64,000 nt of DNA from Rotaria sp. Silwood1 (lineage: Eukaryota; Rotifera; Eurotatoria; Philodinida; Philodinidae), in the NCBI GenBank assembly GCA_905250075.1, contig CAJNOP010000041.1, forward strand, positions 1,410,841 to 1,474,840, written 5' to 3'. Positions 13,501 through 23,799 of this stretch are shown here, piece after piece. Each line of letters opens with the position of its first letter. Positions within the stretch are counted from its first letter, which is position 1. The notes under the pieces were generated by a model, which had not been told where the DNA came from, ran no database searches, and saw nothing but the letters and a program-made list of their open reading frames with translations. Made by a program: the position numbers and the translations under genes.

Positions 13501-16500
13501 TGAGAATCTGATAATTCACAATGAATAAATTCATGTATGAATCCGAGTGATATAAGAGTCAATCTTTTTCTTTTTTCTAGTGTATGATTCTTCAAAGAAT
13601 GTGATGACGAATGAAAAATTTACTTCAATAAAATTTAGTGTAATATTACAAAAGACCAAAGGAACAAAAAAAACTGATAATGTGAATATTTCTTTTTATG
13701 ATTTTATCAAAGTAAGATTGAGTTCAAAAACGAAAAAACGTTTATCCAATTAGCCATGAGCGAATTTAACGACAAGATACATAGATACATAATGTTGCAT
13801 CATGAAGGTATAGATAAAACTCGAAATAGCGCTTTAGACAATTGAAAATACTTACAAAACTTCAACAGAATCATTTACATTGTTGGGCATTAGCACTGTG
13901 ATAGAAGACAAACCATTATTAGTGATATTTTGTGTTCTATTAGATGGATAAATTGTGACATAGGCACTTTTTATAGTTGTTCCATTATCAGGCATAATAT
14001 TAATTTCAAATGAATAATTACGATTTGTATTATCAATTGGTGAGATAATTTTAACGGGTAAAGTCAAATTGATAGTTGGAGGTATTTCAGCTATTTTAAA
14101 TTAACAAAAAAAGAACACATAAGAATTGCTTTTTAATGAAAATTTTACCTAAAACAATTCTCGATTCTTGAATTAATTCTAAACCTAAAGCTGTTACTTC
14201 ACTAGTAAAAGAATTAATTCGAATGAGATAATCATGAATACATTCAAAATTGTCATGACATGTCCGATTGACAACGATTTGATTCAAACTTGGATTCAAA
14301 CTTGTAAGTAAGTTTGATGCATTCTTATAATACCATTCTACTAAACTTCTTGGCATAATAGGTATTCTATTGTCGGATGTTGTATCACTCGGTACCTTCC
14401 CTGAAAGAAAAGTTTTTCTTTTAAAAGATTTACTATTTTGTCATTGAAACTTACAAGACAAACAAGCATTAAGAACATCTTCATCATGCCGTGATACTGT
14501 TATATTCACTAAATCTGTTATTGGTATTATCTGATTTGTTTGTCGATTGAATAGATCATCATTGGGTTTTCCATTGAAATTTCCAACTAGACCTTCAATA
14601 TGTGTTCGAAATTTCTCTGGTAATATTAGTTTACATTCGAGATTTTCGCCAATAATTTCAAACTGCATAGAAAGTCCTAAGAACAAGAAAAACACAATAT
14701 TTCTTTTATCTTTATCTAAAATGAAGACAAATATATAATCACTTACCAGACCATAGAGAAATGGTCAGCTGAGGTATTGTAGCATTTAATATAGATCTAG
14801 TTGTTTGTTGTACGCGATAAATATATCGTTCTGTATAATTCATTGTATTTATATAATCATAATTAAAGTTATTTGACAAATCATTTGTAAGTGTTGCATT
14901 GTTGTTAACGGAAAAGTCTTAAAAAATGAATAATTATTTTTGTTTATTACAGGTTTTTTAATATTTATTACCAAATTTGCCATTGTTATTACTAATGACA
15001 AAAGTAAAGCTGACAGCAATTATAGTGTAACTTGAAAAAATTGAACCGTAACCATGTGTTCGTTCAATATAAGACAACGCTGGTGGTACGAATACAGAAC
15101 GAACACGAATTTCAAATAAATCATCAGGATATATAAGATCAATATTCGATGCATTGTTATTTAAATTACTTTGTGCAGTTGCACTAGCTTCAGGCGTCGT
15201 TTGAGCAAAAACAAAAAGACCCTGTATGTGACATGTATATCGACCATTATCAATTGTATTAACATGAGGATCACCAACACCAGTGACTATAATAATAAAA
15301 CAATTATTATTTATATTCCAAATTTCTTTTTTTAAACAAATATCCAATGGAGAACTAAAATGGAACATTACCTATAGCTGGAGGTCGATATCCTGTACAA
15401 CTACTGGGTGGATGAAGTTGAAAATAGAAATGACATGTTCCCCAATCTGGACGTCCAGTTATATACGAAGGGGAACAACATTGATCACTAAAATCATCTA
15501 ATAAATACAATCAATACAAAAAAGAAATATATTTACTAAAATGGGATTCGTCTTTGCCAAGGATATGGTAGAAAAAGAATATATGGATTTGATAAAACTG
15601 ATCCGGCCAGACTACCAAAAGTAATTAATCCTTGGCTGAACCTCTGATAACAACATGTCTAAAATTAGAGATATATTTTTATTCATTTAGTGTACTATAA
15701 TTGATCCATTGTCGTACTTGTGACCTGAGTAATTGAAATTTCCAACTTATATTTATCCAACTAGTAGTCCTGGGTGCATAACAAACAATATTTTGAGATA
15801 ATTCATATTGAGTTTCGCTGAACAAACGACCAAAACGAGTATCGATTTGTGCTTGTCGAAGTGTACATGGACATGGAAATCGAGGATTTATTCTAAATAT
15901 AATGAAAATAAAGTACAAATAAAATAGAATATTAATTCATACCTTATATCATTTAGATTCTCCCAAGGATATAATATATTTATTCTTGTTTCTTGTAAAA
16001 AGCTCACTTCACATTGACTTAAGAAACGACCACCAACATAAAAGTATGTCTTACTACGTTGTGCTAAAAGAATATTATAAAGTTAGACGTAAAAATATTT
16101 TTTAAGCAATTAAGTGAAATACTTAGAAACAAAGCATTTTGATAATAAGACTGATCATTTAAAATTTGCACTAGAAAATTTTTTCCACGATATCCTAAAT
16201 AGTAAGAAAAGAGATGATTGATATTTATATAAAATTACACAAAAATGAATGAATAACATACCAACAAAAGGTCTAAAATAGCCAAGATCACTCGGAAGAT
16301 TGGTATAATCGAATACAATATAAGATCGAAGAACTGGATAACTATAGAGTGAAGAATCATATTCATATGTATTAATCAAATATGCTGAGAATGATACATT
16401 CTTTAAAATAAAATGAATAAAAAAATATTGAATACGTAAAAAGATATTGAGACTAATACTTACTATTGATTTATTAACAGAAGAAAATTCATACAAAAGA

Positions 16501-19500
16501 TTTTGCCAAGTGATTCGAGTAACTCTTGCTGCTGCAAAATTCGTTGAACAAAATGATGTTGGACAAGCGAATTTGATGACTGATTGAATCACATCATTGT
16601 AAATACTTGCATCACTACCAGTAGCATTCGTCGAACTGAACCAGTTAATTATGATATTGGAATAATTCTAAACGATTGTTTTTTATATCATTTTAGAGAA
16701 AAAAACAGAAACATTGATAAAATAAATTACTCACAGAAATATAACTCATGTCTGCCCAGAATGGAGCTGCAATAGCTTGGTTATTGATTTGTTGAAAGGC
16801 AGAAGTTGTCATTGTTCGGGCATAATAAGGTGTATCGAATGTAATGTAACCTTTATTAGATATCTATAAAATAATAGAAAACATTTACAAAAGATTATTT
16901 TGACTTAACTTAATAATCAAACCCAAATACGACGATATGTTTGTTCAAAAAAATACATTGTATCTGGTAATGCATAAGAAATAATTCGTATGCTAGGATC
17001 TCTATCAGTAGTTGGTGGAATAACACTAATTGCTGAAATAGATTAGAAAAATAAGAATGACATTGTATATGTATAGATAGGAATATAATGAAATATATAC
17101 TTTCACAAGGTGGAGAAGAAGAACATGTTTCATTTTGTACAGCACTGCCATCTCCGCAAAGAGAATTTGAACAACTTTGACCAGTAGTAACGTCAACACA
17201 TAATCGAACTACTATTCGATATGCTGGTCCACACTGTGGAGTACAATTAGTTATTGGTACCCAACTGGTCCAAATACAGACTACAAAGGATGAAACAAAA
17301 TTAGAGAATGAAACTAAAATTTTTTATCATTACCTTGTGGCCTTACTGTTGTTGCTATTGTCGTCGCTGCCGTTGTTGTTATTGTTGTTATTGCTGTCGT
17401 ATTTGTCGTTGTTATTGTTGCCATTTCTGTTGTCGTTGTTGTTGCTATTATTGTCGTATTTGTCGTTGTTATTGTTGCTATTGTTGTCGTATCTGTCGTT
17501 GCTGTTGTTGTCATTTCTGTTGTTGCTGTTATTGAGGATTGAGTTTCAGTTGTTATTTTTTCGGTAGTGGTAGAAGTTGAAGTTGAGTTTTGAGAAGATA
17601 CTATATACGATGATGAGAAACTAGATTGTGAAGAAGAAATAAACAATAGTGTTTAATTACCTTCAGATGTTGTTTCGCTTGTAGAAGTTGCCGAGGCCGT
17701 ACTTTGAAAATCACTTGTACTTAAATGAACAGTAGTTGTCGATTGTGTTGTACTTGTCACTGTCACTGCTGTGGCTATACATAATCAGAGAAAAATACTT
17801 CAAATATAACCATAAAGGATGTCCTATAATAACTAATGATAAATTGTTAATGATATTTTTCATACTTTTTGTTGACTTAGAGGACCTAAATTTTTATCGC
17901 ATATATATCTAATGAAGATCTTTTGTTTCTGAAAGTTTCAACTATCTAACTAAAACTAGTGGTGATATGCATCGACAAGATTGAAATACATATATTTTCG
18001 TAATGAATATTGCAAGGTAGTTCCGTGGGTAGTCAATCAAAAAATCACACAATATTCAGAAAATTTTCTTTTATATCAAACTTTGTAGAGTTCTTTTCCG
18101 TTGATCATTTTAGTAAAAAAACTTTTCGAATTTCATTGAGAAATGATGATGTTATAGTCGAAATATGTATCAAAAAAAACGGAAAATGTCAGATTTTCTT
18201 TTTTGATAGGAATATCATATACAATGTCCAATCAAGATTTTTTCCTCCTAATCGTCTGTATCCAAGAAATCGACTACAGGGTTTTGTAAAACAAACTTTC
18301 CTCTACAAAATCTATTATGTCACATATCTCCAGAATATAGCCGTTTTGAAATATGTGAATCGACTTTTACTTACATTTTACAATGTTTAGTATATTGTTT
18401 ATAACATCATCATTTCTCAATGAAATTCGAAAAGTTTTTTACTAAAATGATCAACGGAAAAAAACTCTACAAAGTTTGATATAAAAGAAAATTTTCTGAA
18501 TATTGTGTGATTTTTTGATTGACTACCCACGGAACTAATGGGTGACCCATAATAAATGGCCGCACTTTGCATTGCATATTTTAATTTCAAAATACGTATT
18601 ATTAAAAAAACAAAATATATTACGAGATGCAGCGTGAAAAGCTCTACAATCTACAATGTAAAGCTTTGTTTAATTGTGCACTTTTTGTTTTCAAAAAATG
18701 CAAAATTCTATAAGATCTTTCTTTGTCTTTGCGAAAACATCATTTTTTTCTACACGAACGAGAAATTTCTTTTTTCCTATTTCATCTTTTTATCACTTAA
18801 TATGTTTCATTTTGACAAAAACAGAATATACCACAGGATGCAGCGTGAAAAGCTCTACAATCTAGGAAGTAGAGCTTATTTTAATTGCGCACTTTTTCTT
18901 TTCAAAACTATGTACGACCAATTTTCGCCGTTGTGAAAGCATTATTTTTTCAACATGGATGAGAAATTCCTTTTTTCTTATTTCATGCATAAAATAAACT
19001 GCTGTGTGAAAATTGCAGAGCTTTTCACGTTGCATCTTTTGTTTTTTTTTACGAAAGCATATTGGGTGATAAAAAGATAAACTAAGAAAAAAGGGTGTCC
19101 CGTTCGTGTAGAAAAAATGATTTTCTTTGCAACGACCAAAATTGATCACAGAGAATTTTGGGTTTTTTGAAAACAAAAAGTACACAATTAAAGAAAGCTT
19201 TATATTGTAGATCGTAGAGCTTTTCATGCTGCATCTCGTAGTATATTTTGTTTTTTTAATAATACGTATTTTGGAATTAAAATACGCAATGCAAAGTGCG
19301 ACCATTTATTATGGGTCACCCGTTACCTTGCAATATTCATTACGAACATATATGTATTTCAATCTTGTCGATGCATATCACCACTAGTTTTAGCTAGAGA
19401 GTTGAAACTTTCAGAAACAAAAGATCTTCATTAGATATATATGTGATAAAAATTTCAGTCCTCTACGTCAACAGAATGTATGAAAAATATCAAAAATTTA

Positions 19501-20883
19501 TCATCAGCTATTATGGAACACCTTTTATTTAGTTCAAAAATGGTTTTTTTTAAAGAGAGAGATTTTTTACAATAAGATGATTCATCATATTTCAATGAAT
19601 TCTTGTACATTATTTTGTCTCATTGTTGCTGAGACTTTCTTAATTGTATAAATACTCTTGACTTCTGTGCTTTTCTTTATAGAGGGTGGCCCAAAAGTCA
19701 CGCACCCGACAAAAAAAATTGAATATCTCCCTTAAGATTTGAGCAAACGAGCTGATCTTTTTACCAAGGATAGAGGCATGTTCACACTCAAAATCCATAC
19801 GGATAAGGTTAGCGAAGAGCTTTGTTAAGTATATTATTTTCTTTCTTATCTGTGAAAAAGTAAAATTTTCTGGTTCAGATCAATAGTGATACTTAACAAA
19901 GGTTTTCATTATTCTTGTCCGTATGGATTTGGACTGTGAACATGCCTCTATCCTTAGTAAAAAAAGAAGCCCGTTTGGTAAAGCCATAATATAAATAATT
20001 AAAATTTTCAAGATAAAGCTGACAGAAAAACAGTACTCTACGAGTAACATTGAATACACATCACTAGTTTTGACTAAGCATTGATATTTTATCATTAAAA
20101 ATTGCTTTTATAGTTTTCTTTGACAGAAAAAAAAACTGTCTAGACAAAGACTTACTTTCTTCTGTAGACGTGCCACTGCCATCCGTAGATCCTTCATCAG
20201 GAATGGTTGTTTGAAACGATGAAATAACGTCTTCAAAGTTAACCAAACGATAACCTTCCTCTAACAATTGTTCTTGTTCATAACTATTGAGTGATGATTG
20301 AAAATGTTTATCAGCATCATCACTACTTCTGATAGATGAGATTTCACGAGTTATTCCCGTTAAATCAGAATAAAGACTTTGATTAGTCTTATTAGTCGAT
20401 TCCACAGTGACTGAATGTGAACCTAAGAAAGAGTCATAGTTAGTTCATAAGCTCATTTTGTTTGGATGAAACCTTCTATAACATAGGTTATGTCAATTAT
20501 TATAGAAAAATAAGAATAAAAATCATCATTTACAAAAATTTCATTTATTTATATGTAGCTCTAGAAAAAAAAACAATATCCACTGAACGCTAATTTTCAT
20601 ATGTATGCATATAAAATAGAAACTGCCAATCAAAATCCTTGTGTTTGGTGGTTAGAGTTTCCAAGAAAAAAATAATAAAAGGTTGATTCAATCAAACAAA
20701 TCAATATGAATCCACAATAATTCGAAAGTTTATGGCCGTTTACTATATACCTATGTGTTTTTTTTCATTCATTATATGATTACCTTTTACAATAGAAGTT
20801 AAGATTGCAATTGTAATAAAACATAATAACCAACTACTAGTTGGTCGTAATTCTATCGAAGGACTTCTATATTGTAAGTTCAT
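7512..20883 (-). CDS. MUC4-like type I membrane glycoprotein (paralog A): mucin-TSP1-NIDO-AMOP-VWD-EGF-TM
   Basis: About 35 coding exons, roughly 1,950 residues. The start ATG (20883) opens a signal peptide (20883-20784). Then: Ser/Thr-rich exons 20422-20156, 17774-17661 and 17600-17334; a TSP1-like Cys module 17280-17101; NIDO exons 17032-16262; a short linker 16194-16123 and 16063-15943; AMOP exons 15892-15718, 15658-15537, 15487-15372 (PCPC, TCCY, CC motifs); a VWD domain 15286-14455 (GDPHVNTID and [14 protein letters not shown]); helical and beta modules 14400-13856; Cys-rich/EGF exons from 12887 to 10701, several with the calcium-binding DINEC motif; an SEA-like module 9798-9589; a last Cys module 9526-9396; a transmembrane helix 8146-8019; and a cytoplasmic tail 7965-7512 with an acidic block before EAINPN. 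Exon phases close along nearly the whole gene; the join between about 13856 and 12887 is uncertain. Expected role: cell-surface or cuticle/mucosal glycoprotein, inferred from domain order. Confidence 0.88.
10090..10400. repeat. Degenerate minisatellite, about 44-bp units, in a mucin A intron
   Basis: On the plus strand the motif GATTGGTGTAGGATG, or close variants (GACTGGTGTAGGTTG, GCTGATGTAGGCTACG), recurs about every 40-45 bases, each copy followed by runs of GAGTGAGTGAG. The strand is strongly G-rich with almost no C, unlike its AT-rich surroundings. It lies within the 902-bp intron 9799-10700. The His/Ser/Thr/Pro-rich open frames on the minus strand here are by-products of the repeat. Confidence 0.65.
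13297..13478 (-). other. Uncertain extra exon of mucin A, or unspliced intron sequence
   Basis: On the minus strand an acceptor (ACTTTTTCTAG) is followed by about 60 open codons containing Cys residues ([26 protein letters not shown]), ending near a weak donor (GTTAATG) just before a TAA. The phase fits the exon above it but not the small exon proposed at 13026-13001. It may be an alternative exon, a decayed exon or chance. If it is skipped, 14090-13863 can splice in phase to 13026-13001 and then to 12887-12730. Confidence 0.3.
17815..19525. mobile_element. Long inverted-repeat (foldback/MITE-type) element with TA flanks
   Basis: The left arm (17815-18019, then 18538-18807 after a nested insertion) matches the right arm (about 19060-19525) in inverted orientation with high identity over more than 400 bases. 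The arms share AGATCTTTTGTTTCTGAAAG, TGATATGCATCGACAAG, TGACCCATAATAAATGG and AAAATACGTATTATT. The ends are AAGGATGTCC on the left and the inverse AAAGGTGTTCC on the right, flanked by TA on both sides, as in Tc1/mariner-type insertions. The middle contains a second direct copy of the block starting GATGCAGCGTGAAAAGCTC (18623 and 18838). No transposase is seen, so it is non-autonomous. It sits in intron 2 of mucin A. Confidence 0.75.
18020..18535. mobile_element. Nested MITE with about 136-bp terminal inverted repeats and TA target duplication
   Basis: Terminal repeats 18020-18156 and 18400-18535 are near-perfect inverses beginning GTTCCGTGGGTAGTCAATC. The flanks are TA at 18018-18019 and at 18536-18537. 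The right arm of the host element keeps the uninterrupted sequence (GCAAGGTAACGGGTGACCC on the reverse strand), which corresponds to GCAAGGTA joined to ATGGGTGACCC here. The insertion point and the duplicated TA can therefore be read directly. The 240-bp interior has no recognisable gene. It is younger than its host element. Confidence 0.82.
19680..19985. mobile_element. Truncated inverted-repeat element (Tc1/mariner-like end)
   Basis: The arms 19741-19833 and 19889-19981 are imperfect inverses sharing GGATAGAGGCATGTTCACA, ATCCATACGGA and TTTGTTAAGTAT. The left end extends to GAGGGTGGCCCAAAAGTCAC, a terminal type often seen in Tc1/mariner relatives, but the right side has no matching end, so the element looks truncated. 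It is a third element in intron 2 of mucin A. Confidence 0.6.
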
Positions 20884-22456
20884 AGTCTAATAACAAATAA
20901 AAATCATTGATAATTATACATCAATAATCGATTGAATAATAGTGAAAAAAAAACTGAAAGTATGTACGAACAGCTACAACATACATTTGCATATAAATGA
21001 GAAGAAAACAATGAAAAAGCAATAAAAAGACTTGGAAAATCTCAAACGAAAAGAAAATTATACAGAGGGAAAAATAGAGTAAGAGAAAACCTAGTCTGTG
21101 AGATGGCGATCAATGAACTCAACATGAGAATGAAAAAAGAAGAGGAGAAAAGCATTTCTTCTTTTTTAAAATTACTGGTTCTCGTCTATGATTGAGTTGT
21201 ATACGAGTGAGCTCGTAAGCGTACATGACCTTGCGTCAATATATTATGTCGTAGGTTGTTCTGCTTATCATGTTGTGGACAATAAAATGGCACTTGAAAA
21301 CTTCAAAAGCTATAAAAACGAACGATACACTATTCTATTCTTCACATAGACAATCACTAAAACAAGAAGTAAACGTACTGCAGAGAAAAATGCATTGTCA
21401 ATATATTTCTTCAAATTGCATACCAATATAAAAAACAAGAATATATATATATAGGAGCATTTTTTTTTCTTTATTCTTATCAACTTAAGAACAATTTACG
21501 AGCATTTTCGAAGATATAAAAATCATGAATACTATCTTCAGCCTACACTTATAATGTTAAATCGTTGTTCGCGTATTGATATCCGATGATTGTTCTTTTT
21601 TGCTTTTCTTTTATTATAAAACAAAAAGAGAAACTTTGAGAAGAAATCATAAACAACAGTAAATAAAAGATTCAACAAAAAAAATATTGCCACTGAAAAC
21701 AAAAATGGAAATTTGATAATTTGTCTTCTATTATTTGTTATCAAAATTAAATGAACCATATAAATAAAAAAATATATTCATTTACATCTAGCATATAAAG
21801 TTGAAAAACAAATAATATGAATGAATACTAAAATTTATTTAACATATGTCATCATCTACCATAAAAATTGCTTTCTTCAATGCCTTTCTTTTTAACAAAG
21901 TTTATAATAAGCTGGTTTTTCACAATGAACAATATAATAGATACAAGAGAGAAGATTAATAAGAATTCAAGATTATTCGCTAGATATTCGAAAAAAAACT
22001 CCGATTGAACAGTTATCAAATATAATTTCATTGGGCTCATTTTTAGTCAATTCATTTTTGGCTTCATTTTTCTTTAGTTAGTTTTGTAAGTATATTCTTA
22101 TGCTCTTACTTATGTTTGCTTTTAAATTGAATAATGGATAACTTCAACAAACAAGTCTATTACGACAAAATAAATGATGAAATGAGTTAGTCAGTTTCTT
22201 TTGAATAATCATAATTCAAATAAACAATACATTGAATTAATGCATACATATGAACAAGGCAAGAGAAAAAGCTATTGACATATTAAAATATTTTCTATTG
22301 GAAGTCCTTGGCAGAGAAGATATCAGTGAACTGACCATTTTACTTTTTTTTTTTTGTATACGAACAATTTTTTCTTATATTAACGTAATATGTGTATTTG
22401 CTGACATGCCGTTAAGTAATGCTCTTGAGAGCTTAAAGATATCGATTGAAAATGTG
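20884..22456. other. Upstream region of mucin A
   Basis: AT-rich DNA with no supported exon. It should contain the promoter of the minus-strand mucin A gene, but no clear TATA box or initiator could be fixed. Open frames at 21538-21759 and 21852-22040 are low-complexity hydrophobic and have no homology I recognise. Confidence 0.35.
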
Positions 22457-22650
22457 CATATTGAGAGAGTTGAAAAATCGACTTTTTTTGCGTCAGACGG
22501 ATCNNNNNNNNNNNNNNNNNNNNNNNNNNNNNNNNNNNNNNNNNNNNNNNNNNNNNNNNNNNNNNNNNNNNNNNNNNNNNNNNNNNNNNNNNNNNNNNNN
22601 NNNGATCCGTCTGACGCAAAAAAAGTCGATTTTTCAACTCTCTCAATATG
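22457..22650. repeat. Perfect 47-bp inverted repeat flanking an assembly gap
   Basis: Bases 22457-22503 and 22604-22650 are exact inverse complements (CATATTGAGAGAGTTGAAAA inward to GTCAGACGGATC). Between them lie exactly 100 Ns. A palindromic element that broke the assembly is the simplest reading; the true spacer length is unknown. Confidence 0.8.
22504..22603. other. Assembly gap of 100 N
   Basis: A run of exactly 100 Ns, the usual placeholder for a gap of unknown length. It sits at the centre of an inverted repeat. Confidence 0.95.
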
Positions 22651-23799
22651 TGATAAAAGCAACCAACAATCGGAATCAGGTGTTTGAGTTTGATTCATTA
22701 GATTTGCAAATTGGAAAACAATTAACTATACATGCGTATATACATATATACTCAAATGCATAAACTGTTGTCATTTATGATTACAGATAAAAATTCTTTT
22801 GGTTAAAACGAAGTAGATTATATTCAACATTGACATATTTATGTGTCCTTTCGGTTGTGATAGATTGTAACAGAAAATTAAATTTTTATGCATAAACCAC
22901 AAATAATGGTAAGAAAAAAAATGATTGCAATGATAATTCATTTATAGATTTAACAATAATAATTGTATTTAAAGAAATATAATACTCTTTTTCAATACTA
23001 TTAAAAGTCTTTTTTGTCTTTTATCTGATGTTAAATAAGTCAATATTATGTATGGAGAATTCGATATGAAAAATAAAACAAAAAGCTTGTTTTTCAGAAG
23101 TCAAACTTATAATTTTAAATCTATGAAAATAATATTAATCGATGAATGTATAGTCGATTGTTTTCAAACTGATATACTTTCATTTTATTTATATTTAGCG
23201 AACAATTTGTTTTCGTTTTATTCTCTACACTTACAATAATAGATGAACTATTCAACGTCATATTCAATACAAAGTTGTCAATGTATTGATCTTTATTCGG
23301 CTGCATTCCACACAATTTCTTACTTAGATTGAAAAAAAAATTGACACTTTGATCAATGTACAGTGTTTTCTGAGACGACTAATCTAAACACGTTTTTTTT
23401 ACCAGGTGTAATCAAAACGAAACTTGTATTATTATGAATTTTATTCGTTGAAAACAAAAATAGAAGTTTCAAAAATAAAATTTACTACTCCGAAAAAAAG
23501 CATCGATGATATTTTCAACTATCAACATGATAAAAATAATTGAAAAATACAGCTTTCATTTCAATAGAACGAAAGATGATTTCGTCTTATGATCAAAAAT
23601 CGAAAATAACATGTTTTCTTTTTCTGATAACTACTAAAATAATCTAGCAGTTCATATAACCTTATCTTCTCATTCCATCTGATTACATCAAGAAGAACTT
23701 GCATAAAAAAAAGTTTTTTTCTGTTTTCTTTCGAACACACCATTGTGTATATGCAGGAAAACGAGATTATATTACCAGATTTTAAAAAGTTTCAATTTT

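Noticed and set aside
17308..17567. Cys/Tyr-rich and Leu-rich plus-strand open frames
   Set aside because: They mirror the Thr-rich minus-strand mucin exon (ACA/ACT codons read as TGT/TTG); no start or splice context.
18010..19305. Several 120-147-codon open frames on both strands
   Set aside because: They fall inside inverted-repeat arms and match each other on opposite strands. There is no transposase or other domain, so they are read as element sequence.
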